Source of the DNA: Lytechinus pictus
Lineage: Eukaryota > Echinodermata > Echinoidea > Temnopleuroida > Toxopneustidae
Assembly: GCF_037042905.1 (NCBI RefSeq)
Contig: NC_087252.1
Location: 4,091,501 to 4,155,500 of the forward strand
Direction of reading: 5' to 3'
DNA length: 64,000 nucleotides
The notes under the pieces were generated by a model. That model saw only the letters and a list, made by a program, of their open reading frames with translations, was not told where the DNA came from and ran no database searches. Shown piece by piece: positions 1 through 12,380 of this stretch. The translations under genes were made by a program, and so were the position numbers. Within the stretch, counting starts at the first letter, position 1. Each line of letters begins with the position of its first letter.

Positions 1-321
1 GATTCAAACGGTTTATTAGCTTTGAAAAAAAAGAGGCTTTTTTTAACGATTGTCTGAAATCATGCAAACAAGCGGGTACACACAGAAGAAAGATGAAGTA
101 TATATGAAATTGATACTTGACACTCAGGCTTAATGTATGTATAGTTATGCTTAAAAGTTTTTAAACCCCACCACACAATGCACTCCTTCATACCGATCGT
201 TGAATGTAGATAACAACAATACAGTGTTCGGCGAGCTCAGAGAAACACACTTTATTTAATGGGATATTGTATCGCCTGACTAACAATTAAATATCTAAAA
301 CATGGCAGAACGTTTGAACAC

Positions 322-1009
322 TTGAAAGGAAACTGGTTGAACTGGTTCTTCCTTCTAGCAGAAAATAATAATAAAAAAATACTGGTGAAGGTTTGAGGAA
401 AATCTGTTAAAGATTAAGCCGGAAAGTTATTAGAATTATAAGTTTGGATTTGTGACGTCATAATGAGCAGATGCCCCATATGTTTTGAATATAAAATGCA
501 TGAATTTCATTTTTTTAAATGATACCTGATGACTTATTTTTTTTCTTTTTACGATCGGGTGTGAAATAATTTGTATATTGATATACAAATATACATCAGT
601 TGAATCCTTCCGGCAGAGACTGATGGTGATGCAGGCAGCCTAAAATGCCAGCCATTGTTTTTACTTGCACCCGTGATTTTATTTTTGTTCAACTGCACCG
701 TCCAGCACCAGACACACAAATCGCCTGTATTAATCTTCAAGTGTGAAGGGCACAGGTCTACCCTGAAGTAGAAGAAGGTACAAAATGTAGAGTAAATAAC
801 ATTATTAATTTTCTGAGAAAATGATATTTCATTTATTTCATTTACCATTCGCTATATAGGAATACTGCTCGCATGTGACGTCACAAATCAAATAATTGAA
901 ATTCTAATAACTTTTTAATTCTTTGATGGATTTTCTCAAACCTTCGGCAATATTTTTTATTATTTTTTCTGCTATTTTGACGATAAACTTTTTGCTGCTT
1001 CCCCTTTAA
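322..1009. mobile_element. Inverted-repeat element, about 0.69 kb (MITE-like)
   Basis: The left arm (about 322-480) and the right arm (about 860-1009) are diverged reverse complements over roughly 140 bases. Both contain the AT-rich AATAATAA stretch, the AAGGTTTGAGAAAAT block and TTGTGACGTCA. The right end finishes in CCCCTTTAA, which suggests a TTAA target. No coding sequence of substance lies inside; the short open frames are spurious. The first 320 bases of the window hold nothing I can identify. Confidence 0.5.
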
Positions 1010-1123
1010 TACGTTCATTTTCTGGTGGGTTTCACTAACTTTTGAGCACCACTGTACATATAGTACCGGACATAGTAACCCCTTTGGTGGCTCATACTCG
1101 ACGCTCTATGGATCATTAGACCC

Positions 1124-1286
1124 CTGGGGAGCGTTTCATCAATATTTTCATCCGACAAGTTGTCAGATCTGACATCTTTCCATGATTTTGATTGGCAGAG
1201 AGGCACTGTTCCTATGGTAACTGTCGGATAAAATGGGACTTGTCGGATAAAACGTCTGACAAGTCCTTTCATGAAACGCCCCCCTG
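1124..1286 (-). mobile_element. MITE family A, copy 1
   Basis: A 163-base element beginning CTGGGGAGCGTTTCAT and ending CATGAAACGCCCCC. Its arms carry the words GACAAGTTGTCAGATCTGAC and CTTGTCGGATAAAACGTC. Related copies lie at 19413-19575, 27880-28041, 57849-57991 and a worn one near 60714-60855. Any reading frame through it is a by-product of the palindromic arms. Confidence 0.75.
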
Positions 1287-1293
1287 ATTGTCA

Positions 1294-1672
1294 CTAGGCT
1301 CCATGGTCTAATGCCACTTCGTCCAATTGCCAACTCGTCTACTACCATTTGGTTTATCATCAGTTCGTCTACTCACCACATGGTCTACTTTCATTAAGTC
1401 TAATGCCATTCCGTCTTATAACCAGTTGGTCCAATAGCCATTTAGTCCATATACCATTTGGTCTATGTAAACTGAAGTGTTAATTGTGCAAAATGAATGA
1501 ATGGGTAATCTACCAACTGGTTATTGGACGAAATTGTAATAGACAAAATGGTGATTAGACGAAGTGATGATTGGACCGAATGGTGATTAGACGAAATGTT
1601 GATGGACGGAATGGCATTAGACTAAATGAAGGTAGACCATGTAGTGAGTGGACGAATTGGCAATTTACCGGC
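1294..1672. repeat. Foldback element of short GTCTAAT/CCATT words
   Basis: Left of about 1470 the sequence is a run of diverged words such as CCATTTGGTCTAATG. Right of about 1500 the same words appear reverse-complemented (ATTAGACGAAATGG), so the whole folds into one long imperfect hairpin. Neither arm is coding. Confidence 0.6.
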
Positions 1673-1699
1673 TCCAATGGGCGGTTGTCCATTTTGAAA

Positions 1700-3764
1700 T
1701 ATACACAACAAAAAAAGTAAGTCCCCCCTAAATCAAATTGCTGTAACTTTTGAACGGAATTATTTTGAGATATGATATTCCGTAGGTGGTTTTCTACACT
1801 CATTAAGCAACTCCTGGGGAAAATAAGATTGATCGGTTGAGTCATGCATGAGTAATTAAAGCTTGAATTAAAAATGACCATTTTTGAAAGTCACAAGAGT
1901 CGTTTTTCAGATTGTGCATATACAATGTTGTCTTGAGGTGAATTTTATGGTGTTATGCTGTTTTACTATCCATCATTTAGCCACTCCACACACAATTTTG
2001 ATATCATAATGTTCATGGTTGAGTGAGCACAATGTATTGCAGGGGCCGCGGAAGCGGGGGGGGGGGGGGGCTGGGCGGGGAGCTTCAGTCCCCCCCCCCC
2101 CACTTTTTTTTCCAAAAGCATGTACAAAAATGTAAAAATGACCATACGATTGTGATTTTTTGCATGGCCAGCCCCCCCCCCCCACTTTGAAAACCCTTCC
2201 CCGGCTTCTGTATTGTGACGTATCATCATAGGGGTTTATGGTAGTATCCTCTACAACTTGTTAGATCATGTTAACATTTGAAAATGTTGGTGGCTCCCCC
2301 GATTATAGGCCCCTCCCCCATTTTTAAATTCTGGACCCACCACTGATTTGTCCATAGATTAAACTGATCATGAGGAATTGTTAGAAAAAGAATACATTTA
2401 TGCAGTATAAAGAGTATTCATTCCTAAGTTTTCGAATGTGCTCGCTCAACCATGAAAATGTTTAAAGTTCGGAAAGTGTGTGGTGATAGAAATGATGGAT
2501 GATAAAAACAATAGCAATTTGAAACCGAATTTGCCCCCAATATTCACTTTATTACCCTTTAAAATGAGTCTGTGACATTGAAAATACCAATTTTCCCACT
2601 TTGATGCGTGCTCACTCATCCATAAATAAACAAATCGATTTCATTTTTGCACAGAATTCTGCCCATAGGTTGATAAACATTACTACCAAATGACATTGCT
2701 AAGGACAGCCGTGAAAAAAAGTTCCACTATATTGAATAAGGGGTTACTTATTCTTAAACAGGTGCACCCATAATGTACACAAGTCTATGAGAGACGAAGT
2801 CAAAATTTTAACATATATGAAATGAGGGTTTGTTTCATGGACGGTTTTTTGTTACTTCTGCCAATAGTTATTTCATGAAACTTCGTACATGGCTTCAGAG
2901 TAACACTATCCAAAAGGCGCGCACACCAAAATAACCATTCGATACGACACAGAGTGGGGCCAAGGCCTTGAACTTTCTTCTCATTTGCATAATTTTCGAA
3001 TACTGTGTGCTCACTGATGCATTAAACATCGAGATTTTCATAAAAATCAAATCAAATGAACTATGCAAGGAGGTTTGTGACAGATATCCATAGTAACAAA
3101 TTGCATTTTTTCCAATAACGTAAAAAAGAGCTAATCGCATTCCACATGTTCATTCAAGCGTGGATATTTAATTAAACGCGTTTGAATCACTGAAGCATGT
3201 TAATTGGTCATGAACATAATGAAAAAGTTGAGAAAAGATCATTTTCAGTTCCCAAAATGAACCAATACTTGCCTATGATATTTGAAAATCGTATTTTTTT
3301 TTTTTCAATAAATGTCAATTGAACCGTGAAACAATGAATATTGTTGAAGAAATTCTTCCAAAAATAACTGTCATCATATTCTATCATTTTTATTGATATA
3401 AATGTGTAAAAAATCCAATTAGAGCAAATTTGGACTTGTGTTTATTCAACCGTGAAATTTAGCCAAACAAGTTGTATCGTCTTTTACAAGCTTTCTGACT
3501 GTTTTTTATGATGAGAATGTAAAATTAGTTCCAATAAAATGGAATCAAAGTCATGATATTTGGCTTGTGACTTTTGAAAAGTGACATTTTTGCCTTCTGA
3601 CGGTGCTCACTGAAGCGTGAAGTGAAATACGTCCATAACGTTTACTCAGAGGGTAGCTTATAAAATTACCTACACGCTCATGTAAAAATATATTAAAAAC
3701 TCACATTGGTTCGGAAATTATTGATGTTTGTTTAAGGGGGGACTTACTTTTTTTGTTGTGTATA
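1700..3764. mobile_element. Tc1/mariner-like non-autonomous element, 2.06 kb
   Basis: The ends are perfect inverted repeats of about 29 bases: TATACACAACAAAAAAAGTA at the left and its complement at 3745-3764, each followed inward by a C or G run. The outermost TA pairs (1700-1701 and 3763-3764) fit the TA target duplication of the Tc1/mariner superfamily. No transposase frame is present. The interior carries about nine diverged copies of a 20-mer close to GTGCTCACTCAACCGTGAAA in both orientations. Another MITE is nested at 2040-2210. Confidence 0.7.
2040..2210. mobile_element. CAGGGGCCGCGG MITE, copy 1 (nested)
   Basis: Starts CAGGGGCCGCGGAAGC, contains G and C homopolymers plus CATGTACAAAAATGTAAAAA, and ends with a worn inverse of the start. 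It is flanked by a 5-base direct repeat TATTG (2035-2039 and 2211-2215). It sits inside the 1700-3764 element, so it arrived later. Copies are at 35276-35454 and 56426-56572. Confidence 0.75.
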
Positions 3765-3880
3765 CTATAGATGTAATTTTGGAACAGTATTACATTCTAT
3801 AATCATAAAATACTCTTCAGCACACTTTTAATTGTGTTAAATATACACTGACAGCCTCTGCCTTCTTTTTCTTCCATATT

Positions 3881-4150
3881 TTACTGATGATTTTGATAAT
3901 AGTGATGATTTTGATATTGATGATGATGATGATAATGATAGATGATGATGATGATGATGATGAAGATGAAGATGATGATGGTGATGATGATGATGATGAA
4001 TATGATGATGATAAATATGATGATGATGATATGATGAAGATGATGATGGTGAAGATGATGATGATGATGATGATAATGATAATAATGATAACGATGGTGA
4101 TGATGATGATGATGATGATGGTGATGGTGGTGACGATGATGATGACTCAT
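3881..4150. repeat. (GAT)n microsatellite
   Basis: About 270 bases of nearly pure GAT triplets with occasional GAA/GGT. Frames through it encode poly-Asp/Met or poly-His/Ile and are not genes. Confidence 0.95.
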
Positions 4151-5640
4151 GTATTCTAATTATGTATCAACGGTCGTTCAGAACTTCAGACTCTAAGCAT
4201 GGGCAGCATTAATTTTGGAGGCATTTTCTATCTCTCTCATCTAGAATTGTCAATCTTAATAATTATATTAATATGTAAAATTGTGATTCATCCAGATTCA
4301 TAGAAGTAACTTTAGAGTAAAAAAAATTCACGAACTAAAGACCACAAACCTTTAGGTACAATTACAGGACGACATGGGGCTACATTTTAATAAAGAAAAG
4401 AAACATATACATGTAATGCTTACACCAAACGTACCTTACTGTACCGCATGTTGCACTTTTGATTCGAAAACTCTCGGGATAGTCCTACGTAGAAACAAAT
4501 CAATCATAACACTGTCTTTACCAAGCTTCTCTATGATTTATCACAAATTCATCGTCACTTGTCCATCTCTGCTCCATACAAAAGATATAAAAAGAACTTC
4601 TAGCTCAACCCGGTAAGATATCAGGGCATTCCATTCTGCATGGCGCTTTCCTTCAAGACAATCGCTGATAGCAAATATAGATCGATATCTGCTGGTTCGA
4701 ACATAGCATCATGTCGAGGTACAATTATCTGGCTGGCTATCAAACGAAAAGAAGAATATTATATATGGATCGGGATCTGGACCTATTGACCAAAACCTTG
4801 GATTCACCGCGCGATTTTCCGAAATTCTATTAACGTCTGGTCTTCTCCGCACTGTCTTGGCGTTTAATGGGGATTGTAACATGTCCTCGGATCGTTATGT
4901 AATAGCATGGAGGTAAATAATGCTTTCTAAAGCTTTGGGTCTATTGTCCTCACGTTTACAGTGGTCAAGAAAACAAATCCTACGATTCTTTGACCATGAT
5001 AGGCTTGAGCGATTTCACCGATTGCCTCTCGGATGGTGACGTGACGGACTTCGGATGGTGACATTAAAAAAGGTTGGCCTCAGACGTAAATAATCCTATC
5101 TGACTGATACAGGTCTGGTAAAACTGAAACACACACTTAATATAGGTTTTCCTGCCCAATTTCATCAGAGTTGCATTTAAATTAATGAAAGGACGTTCAA
5201 ATTCGAAATATTTCGTCCACCCTCTGCACACATGGTTCATTTTTATTTATTCAGCGTTCAATTCCGTTCTATATCATTCCTTTGAATTTTGTAGAAATTC
5301 AATTTAGAGAGAAATTCGTTCAAATTAATAGCCCAAAGGTGTCATTTCATTTCGCGACGACGAACTGATCGTTTAATTTCGCCTAAAATACCATTTTCAA
5401 TTTCATTTATCGGCACACATATTTGCACTTTAAACGTCCAAATTCAGATAACATGTTTCTGTGTTCATTTTTTTATTACTTTACACAATATTTCTTTTTC
5501 AAACTTTACCCATCTTTCTATTTTTTTCTGATCTTTTCAGTAAGAATCATTTTATTCCATTATGTTTGATAAAGACGTAATTCATGTAACACTTATAGGA
5601 TGTAACACTTATAGGATATGGTTGTAAACATTTATTCTTT
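4151..5640. other. No gene recognised
   Basis: AT-rich single-copy-looking DNA. I see no convincing exon, RNA gene or terminal inverted repeat here. Confidence 0.5.
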
Positions 5641-5655
5641 TAGTGAATGATGAGT

Positions 5656-5842
5656 CGGTGCAGGATCGGATTCAGGATTTCTCAAGGGGGGGCACATTTT
5701 CCCCGAGGAATTTGACGAGCAAAAAAAAAGGTTTTTAACCAAAGAATAAGGGTATTTCGTCCACGAAAAAAGATTAATCGTGCCTCTCAAAGGAGGGGGG
5801 GGGGGGACGAGCCGGTTGTGCCCCCCTGGATCCGCCAGTGGG
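5656..5842. mobile_element. Worn MITE with GGATCCAGG-type ends
   Basis: The left side reads GGATTCAGGATTTCTCAAGG followed by GGGGCAC; the right side reads GTGCCCCCCTGGATCCGCCA. These are approximate inverse complements. The middle is non-coding. Confidence 0.4.
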
Positions 5843-5859
5843 TGGGTGGATGACTTATG

Positions 5860-6412
5860 CCAATGGAAGGTATTTTTTCTTCATCATCTTTTTCTTTTTA
5901 ATTTTACATAATTACAATTATCGTTTTGGGGAAGGGATAAGAAACATGATATTGACCACAGTCTATAGTTATGAAAGTGGAACAAAAAACGAGTTGTTAT
6001 TCCGATGATGGTTTATCAGATGGATGATACATGTCATTAAAATTGTAAACGTCCAATTTAGAAGTAAAACCCATTTCCATAATTATTCAAAAGAAGTAAA
6101 AAAAAAAAAACATCAATGAAAACACTGGCCATATTTTATAAGTGATTGCATATTAATTACTTTGAATTCCTAAACGTTCGCAAGGAGGGTACCGGTGCGA
6201 ATTTGAAAACACTCATTCAGCTATTTTAATTTGACAGTTCTTTATCCATGTTTAAATGAGATAACCATGACATCGCGTGCCAATAGAATTAAATTGAATT
6301 AAGTATTTGGCTATTTAAATGCTGATCGCATAGGTCATTCAAATTAGTTGCAAATTTAATTATTACATCATTAAATCGGTTGAAATTTTGACGAAATTGG
6401 ATCAGAAAACTT
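5860..6412. other. No gene recognised
   Basis: AT-rich sequence with no support for coding exons or for a defined repeat. Confidence 0.5.
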
Positions 6413-6414
6413 TA

Positions 6415-6426
6415 GTAATAATAATA

Positions 6427-6457
<31 letters not shown>

Positions 6458-6536
6458 CAATGATAATAATAATAACGATAATAATAATAATGATAATACT
6501 AATAATATTAATAATAATAATAATAATAATAATAAC
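6415..6536. repeat. (AAT)n microsatellite
   Basis: AATAAT repeats with scattered G and C substitutions; the Ile/Met-rich frames across it are spurious. Confidence 0.95.
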
Positions 6537-7970
6537 GGTATATTTACTCAGGGTAGCCACTTCAGTTCCGAAAACCGTTCTCCCAGCGGGCCCTGCTGTT
6601 ATACTTTCAACGTAAAGACTGCTTTTTGGTCGGAGATTTAATTGGACCCCAAACTTACCGTCGATGACAAAACTAAATGGGGGGGGGGGGAGGGGGTCTC
6701 AAGAGGCAGCGAATGGTCCCCAGCGAATGCTTATGGACATTTCGAATTTTGGATTCGCCAACTTTGTTGACGAGTGTGGAAAACTCTTACGAATGTTTCT
6801 TTGCAATATCAAAATGTATTTGCGAACTGCTTCTAAAACGGGGGAAAATATGTTCGCAAACCTTTGAGACACATTTTTTTTGTCCAGTATGTCGATTTAA
6901 AACAGGAGGCAGGTGGTAATTTGGTCGCTACCATTGGCGAATCAAAAGGAACTTCAGCTACATTGTCTTATAATCGTTTGTAAATGCTTACTTCTCAGCA
7001 AACGGTATCAACTCTTTGGGAAAAGTAAATAGCGTAGATTCGCAAAGAAATTGTATTGTTTGCAAAAACAAATATAAAAAAGGAGAAAATAAAAGAGAGG
7101 GACAATAGTGAAATATAATTTTTGACTATTTGAGTATCATGTCAAAATCTGTCCACAGGATAGGTTCCTATAATAAACAGGACAAAACAATTGCTCACTT
7201 CGCTCACTCTCATTTTTAACAAATAACAATCATTATCCATTACAATACTGACTACCACTTATTTTTCAAATTGAGAATGATATCACCGTTTTGTTATTTT
7301 GCCTTCACACGCCAACGAAGACCTTTCTGTTCCCCACTCCAACATTATCGCAAGAATAACTCAATTGTAGCATCACTAGGACAGTATTTGAACTGAATGA
7401 TGATCCTAAGCGCTGTTTGAAGACATTTAAATTTGTGAGATATTTCCTATTTTTGAGCAAGCGCCATGAGCTGAGGCGGACACCGGCGCTTTACAAGAAC
7501 CCATCATCATCATCGAGTGACTTAATTAATACTCTGCCAATTTCTTTGAGGATATCATGATAAAGTGAATTGAGCGAGACAATCGTCAAATCAATAAAAA
7601 TCGTTACTTACCGTGCAAATTGATTGATTTTAATTACATATACTTGGTATATGGGTCAATTATTTGGTCTTGCATTATGTGCAGAATGGGGCTCTGGCTA
7701 GCATCATCACTGATCAAATGGCATTTGAATAACAAAGCCCGGCATTGTGATATTGACATTGCATAACGCTTTTGTCAGTAAGTAAATAATGTAAAGTGTA
7801 CAAATGCACAATGTGTTGAAATGATTCATCTTCACGTCAATAGAGATGACATGTAGGCCTATGACGTATATATAATTCGTCAATTTGTGTCCACGGGACT
7901 TTCCCCTTCCACGACACATTCACGAACATATTAAATGTATTGTCGAATGCCCTTTATGACAATGAACATT
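6537..7970. other. No gene recognised; G-run and unassigned repeat
   Basis: A run of eleven or more G begins near 6679 and is followed by sequence rich in the word TTCGCAAA, perhaps the body of an unassigned repeat. No splice-compatible exon was found. Confidence 0.4.
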
Positions 7971-7974
7971 CAAG

Positions 7975-8122
7975 AAGTCTTTATCGAAAATTGGTGAAAG
8001 AAAACAGCAGTTTCGCCCTGGACTGTGGACAAACGACCTAATTATTTTCCATTTTTCGTCAGCTCCGAAACTCTATATAAGGACGAAACTGCTGTTCCGG
8101 TTCACCGATTTTCGACAAAGAC
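7975..8122 (-). mobile_element. MITE family F, copy 1
   Basis: Inverted ends: GTCTTTATCGAAAATTGGTG at the left and CACCGATTTTCGACAAAGAC at the right, with inner blocks CAGCAGTTTCG / CGAAACTGCTG. Relative to the copy at 12381-12765 it lies in the opposite orientation, judged from the inner word CGTCAGCTCCGAA. The third copy is at 17600-17728. Confidence 0.65.
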
Positions 8123-8433
8123 CTCCCAGCTGCTCTGTGTCATTTGACGGCGTTTTCAGTACCTTGACTGTGGTCTTAAATCTGTCCCCGTTGCATTTGC
8201 GAAAACTCGATTTTATAGACATATAGGCTAAGATATCTTACCACAAACGCCAATATATCAAGCTTGTGTAAGGTTGAGAATTATAAGTTCAGCTCAGGGG
8301 TAGAAAATAATATAAGTTCTAAGTTGTAGCTGAAATCAATTAATCATCAAACCAAAAGGGAAATAAGTGAAACTAGAAGAAGACGCAGAATGAATCGAAC
8401 AGAAACCGAAGAAGTCTGGTAGTGCATTGATTT

Positions 8434-8671
8434 CACTGCAAAACTCTGGTGTTGATTTAACACCAGCCCGGAATCTATGTATGTCCACACCAGAGAAGAG
8501 TTAAACACCAGGTTCGTTTTGGTCTAATACCAGATAGGTGTTTATACAACACCAATTAGTATCAAAACAGCATCGGTTTGATTCCAAACTGGTGTTGTTT
8601 CAATACTTCTCTGGTGTGGACATATATAGATTCCGGGCTGGTGTTAAATCAACACCGGAGTTTTTGCAGTG
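8434..8671. mobile_element. CACTGCAAAA MITE, copy 1
   Basis: About 238 bases with long inverted arms. The left arm starts CACTGCAAAACTCTGGTGTT and the right arm ends AACACCGGAGTTTTTGCAGT. The second copy is at 12458-12706. Confidence 0.75.
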
Positions 8672-8844
8672 TTGATCATTAGGCTACTTTGCCTCAGCTA
8701 AACCTGGGACCATATAATAATTTACATATATTCAAATCAAGTAGAGTCACCAACCAAAATCAAATGAATGAAAGGATCGAACTAAAATGTAAGAACCCAA
8801 TTTATAAGAATAATGAATGAGGTGAAGATGAAGAGGATGCCTGT

Positions 8845-9873
8845 TTTGCTCTTATTCAGAGTTTATTTGACTATGCTAACCGTACCCTGCTTGGTTTAGT
8901 GGCATATTAAAACGAACTCGATAAAACGAAGTTGAAAATTATACAGAATAATATTGTTAGATTCATTAACTGTTCTGGTCCCAGAACCCATGTTGTCTGC
9001 ACCGAACTCTCAGGAGCAGGTTTCCTTAAAGTCAACAAAAGATCAAAACAGCTTATTTTGCACCACGTGCATAAAATCTATCACAATAGATCGAATCATT
9101 ACATTGGATCAAACTTTAATCTAGTTACCGAATTACATAACTACCGAATAACATAACCATTTCAACTTTTTCTTACCAGAAAGGGTAGGTAGTATTGGTA
9201 ACTCCTTTCTTTTATTACAATGCAATAAAACATTGGAATTCCCTTCACAATGATATAAAAGGAATAGGAAACTTTTCCCATTTTAAGAGGAAATTGAAAG
9301 AATATCTTTCACTTGAGAGTCAAAGAGAAGATGCAAATGATATGTTATACGGTTGTTTTAGCCTGAATACTGACCACGTTCTTTTCTCTTCTCTACCAGG
9401 TATTATCATTTATTTTACATAGTTTGATTGAAGTTTCGATATGTCCTTTCTTCTATTCTTTCCTTTTCTTTTCTCTCTTCCTTCTATTCTCCTCTTCGTG
9501 TTGTTATTGTTGTCGCTGTTTTTGCTGTTCTTCTCCTTATTCTTTTTCTTCCGTAATTCTCCTTCTCCTCCTCCACCCCTTTCTATTCCTCCTCCTTCTT
9601 CTCCTTCTTTTCTTCTTCTCCTTTGTTACATTCTTGTATATTATCTCTATATCTTATTTATTGGTAATAGTAAATTCTGATTTTTTTCCTTCATTTTTTT
9701 AAAATATGTAAATAGTATAATTTTACCATTTTATTATCTCAATTCTATATGTCGAGGACCCCACTGGAAATAAGCTCTCGAACTTTCGTGGGTCATCCTG
9801 TGCAAGCCTGTTGTTTTTAATGCTACTGTATATATGTTATGGTGACTTGGCAAATAAAATCATTCAATCAATG
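8845..9873 (+). mobile_element. 5'-truncated CR1/L2-like LINE, reverse transcriptase tail
   Basis: Three pieces of open frame (about 8845-9153, 9157-9210 and 9195-9416, with stops and a frame change) together read like the C-terminal end of a non-LTR reverse transcriptase ORF. The diagnostic phrases are IQSLFDYAN, KIIQNNIVRFINCSGPRTHV, HHVHKIYHN and FYYNAIKHWNSLHNDIKGI followed by FSHFKRKLKEYL. This tail arrangement is typical of CR1/L2-type elements. The in-frame stop after GLVAY and the frame change show that it is dead. The 3' part is pyrimidine-rich (9430-9650) and ends with AATAAAATCATTCAATCAAT, the short-word 3' end common in this group. Catalytic domains are absent, so it is 5'-truncated. 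Confidence 0.75.
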
Positions 9874-9889
9874 TAATAATGGAAAAAAG

Positions 9890-10290
9890 AGTCAGGTGAG
9901 GAATGGAATGAGTGGAACACCCGAAGAGAGAATAGAGAAGGAATAAAGATGACAAAAGAGAATCAGAGGAATGGCATTCAGAGTAGAATGAATGAATGGA
10001 TAGAGGGTGGCAGGAGGAGAGAAGGGAAGAGTGGGAGAGAAGGAGATAGAGAGAGATCAGAAAGAGAGCAAGAAAGACAGAGCATAAAGAAGGGGAGAGG
10101 GTGCATACAGTGAGAGACTTTTGGGGAATTGAGAGCGGGAATGAGTGTGTGTGTGTGTGTAAGAGCGGGATGGATGGAGAAGGAAGAGAGAATGGGAAAT
10201 TGTGTGGGGTTGGGTGTGTGTGTTAGAGGGAGAGAAAGAGAGAGAGAGAGAGAGAGAGGGGGGGCGTTGAAAGAGAAAGGAAAATAATAA
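9890..10290. repeat. GA/GT-rich low-complexity tract
   Basis: Purine-rich DNA with (GT)n at about 10146-10160 and (GA)n at about 10230-10260. The Ser/Leu/Pro-rich minus-strand frame is a by-product. Confidence 0.8.
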
Positions 10291-10294
10291 TAAT

Positions 10295-10562
10295 GGCCCG
10301 AATTCACAAAGGTCGACTAAAGTTATACCGGGGTTAAATTTAGTCGGGGGTTAACTAATACCGGGGTATAAATTTAGTCCACCGCGCTATTCACAAACGG
10401 TGGACTAACTAATCCATGGACTAACTTTAGCACCCGGTGCTAAATTTAACCCACGGCTGAGTTATACCCCGGTGCTAACTTTAGTCCATGGATTAAATTG
10501 ACGTCAAATGACGCGTTTTATACCCCGGGTATAACTTTAGTCGACCTTTGTGAATTCGGGCC
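10295..10562. mobile_element. Palindromic MITE, GGCCCGAATTCACAAAGG ends
   Basis: The outer arms GGCCCGAATTCACAAAGGTC and GACCTTTGTGAATTCGGGCC are exact complements. The interior is built of further palindromes (TCCATGGA, CACCGGGTGC-like words and GTTATACCCC/GGGGTATAAC), so the element can fold along nearly its whole length. Confidence 0.85.
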
Positions 10563-10840
10563 AATATGTCCATTTATATAGCGCCGTATGCGCATAACTC
10601 AACTGCGCTTTGCTACGTGCTATCATATTATGCATGTCGAAGCTGAGCCGCCATATCGTCGCTAAATCGTTAAGGTATAAATCCTACCGAGTCCCCATTT
10701 ACCTCACCTAGGTCGAGTGCAGCACAATGTGGGTAATTCCTTAATGAAGGAAAACACTCCATGGCTGCTATTCGAACCCACGTCCCTCTGCTTGAAAGCG
10801 GAGAGTCGTAACCACTACAGACCACAACGCCCCCACATAT
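10563..10840 (-). mobile_element. tRNA-derived SINE, minus strand
   Basis: On the minus strand it begins near 10835 with a tRNA-like head: TGTAGTGGTTACGACTCTCC as the A-box region, and GGGTTCGAATAGC as the B-box. The body continues GCACTCGACCTAGGTGAGGT and the tail reads GCGCTATATAAATGGAC. The body is clearly related to the plus-strand SINE at 30945-31243. Confidence 0.75.
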
Positions 10841-11084
10841 CACGACGCCCCAGGAAAAGAGTGAAAATCAAGTTGTGTAGAGTGGTGGCAAGTGTGCGCA
10901 TATGGTTAGCAAACTATAATTATGCTCATGTTTGTCCGAAAAAGTAGAATAAATTCACTTGTTTGTGTATATGAGGCCTTAAACACACGTTCCCACTTAC
11001 ACGATTATTGATATTGCGAGTCTACGATTGTCAAATTACAAGACTGTGTGGGTGGATGTGTTATTTTCACAGATATATATTCGT

Positions 11085-12029
11085 TTAAGGACGTTCCACA
11101 GTTAAAGTGAAATCCATGTCATTTTCACCAAACTTTGCACATAGATACTTTAGAACCTTAATATTCGAAATATGCAAAAATTAACATAGGTCCATGTACT
11201 TGATTTTTTGCTATAGAGCTTCAAAGTTCACCCAAATTGATGTTCTTAAGAATTGCGCATTCAAAAGAATTAGGCATTTTTAGACCGCCCAAGATTACTA
11301 CAATGAGTTTAAACCTCCATTACTCATTCAAAATACATGAAAAAGTCATCAAATTTCGCAAGAGAGTTAATAATTGTATCGTTAGAATGGAGAATCTATT
11401 AATAGTGCTATTTGTTTGCAATTTTAAGTTTAACAGCACTGTCAGTTCTTAAAAATGGCGTAAAAGATAACAAAATCCCAATCTAAAAAATGTAAAATTT
11501 CAGTAACAAACTACAAACGTACAATAAATGCTGCACTTTATTCAAAATCCATGTCATTTTCACCAAAATTTGCAGAGTTGTAGAGGAAGGTATACCTAAG
11601 AGGTACAAACATTAAAAAAATAGGGGTTCATGTGCTTGTTTTTAAACTATCAGCATTTTTATTAGAGCAAATGTGCTTTTTAAAACACCAAAAATGGGCC
11701 GAATGCTTAGTATCTATGTGAAGAAAAAACCAAAACCACTCTACCATTTATTCAAACTCGGGCTAATATTCGTGATTCTTGGCAGCACTGCAAAGTAAAG
11801 TATTTTGAAATTGTAGAGAATATTTTTTTGAATGGTCCATGGAATAATTCAATTTTTTAGCTTCATGAAATAACGCATCGGATCTGCAGTTAAAGTGCAG
11901 AAGATGAGAAAAATCAGCTCATACCCGCAGCTAATTAATCACCTGTTCATCCATTGTGACGTCAGCGCGCAGAGCGTAAACTATGCGCAGATCATAATGC
12001 GAACAAATATAACTGTGGAACGTCCTTAA
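11085..12029. mobile_element. TTAA-flanked MITE, 0.94 kb
   Basis: The ends are exact 20-base inverted repeats: TTAAGGACGTTCCACAGTTA (from 11085) and TAACTGTGGAACGTCCTTAA (to 12029). A TTAA target at each end fits piggyBac-like or other TTAA-specific elements. The interior twice contains AATCCATGTCATTTTCACCA and has no transposase frame. Confidence 0.8.
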
Positions 12030-12380
12030 GAGCTATCAAACAACCAAGAAAGATAAACAAACAGTCCTTTTTAAGACTACATACATGATGTTTACCGTAT
12101 AAAAACCTCCATTAGATATTTATCAATCAGACTTTCGTGAATGAGAAGGGGATTTGAAGGGGTGACCTTTCCATGATTTGTTTCAGGTGGTAAAACAAGG
12201 AGACGAGAAGAGAGATAAAAAATATAGGGAAGAAGAAGAGGGATGGGATGAGAAAGATCTCTGAGTTGTGTAAAAAAAAAAAAAAAAAAAAAAAAGCAAA
12301 ATAGCGATCGCGACGGGGACGGATTCTACAACAGAGAAAATCTAGTGAAAATACGCGTCAAATCACAATGAACAGCTGAA

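Noticed and set aside
1015-1360. Peptide MKGLVRRFIRQ... recurring at 1.2, 19.5 and 57.9 kb
   Set aside because: It is a translation of the family A MITE arm, not a conserved protein.
3881-4159. Poly-Asp/Met and poly-His/Ile open frames
   Set aside because: They are readings of a GAT microsatellite on both strands.
9441-9702. Leu/Phe/Ser-rich frames that look like membrane proteins
   Set aside because: They read the pyrimidine-rich 3' region of the LINE fragment.
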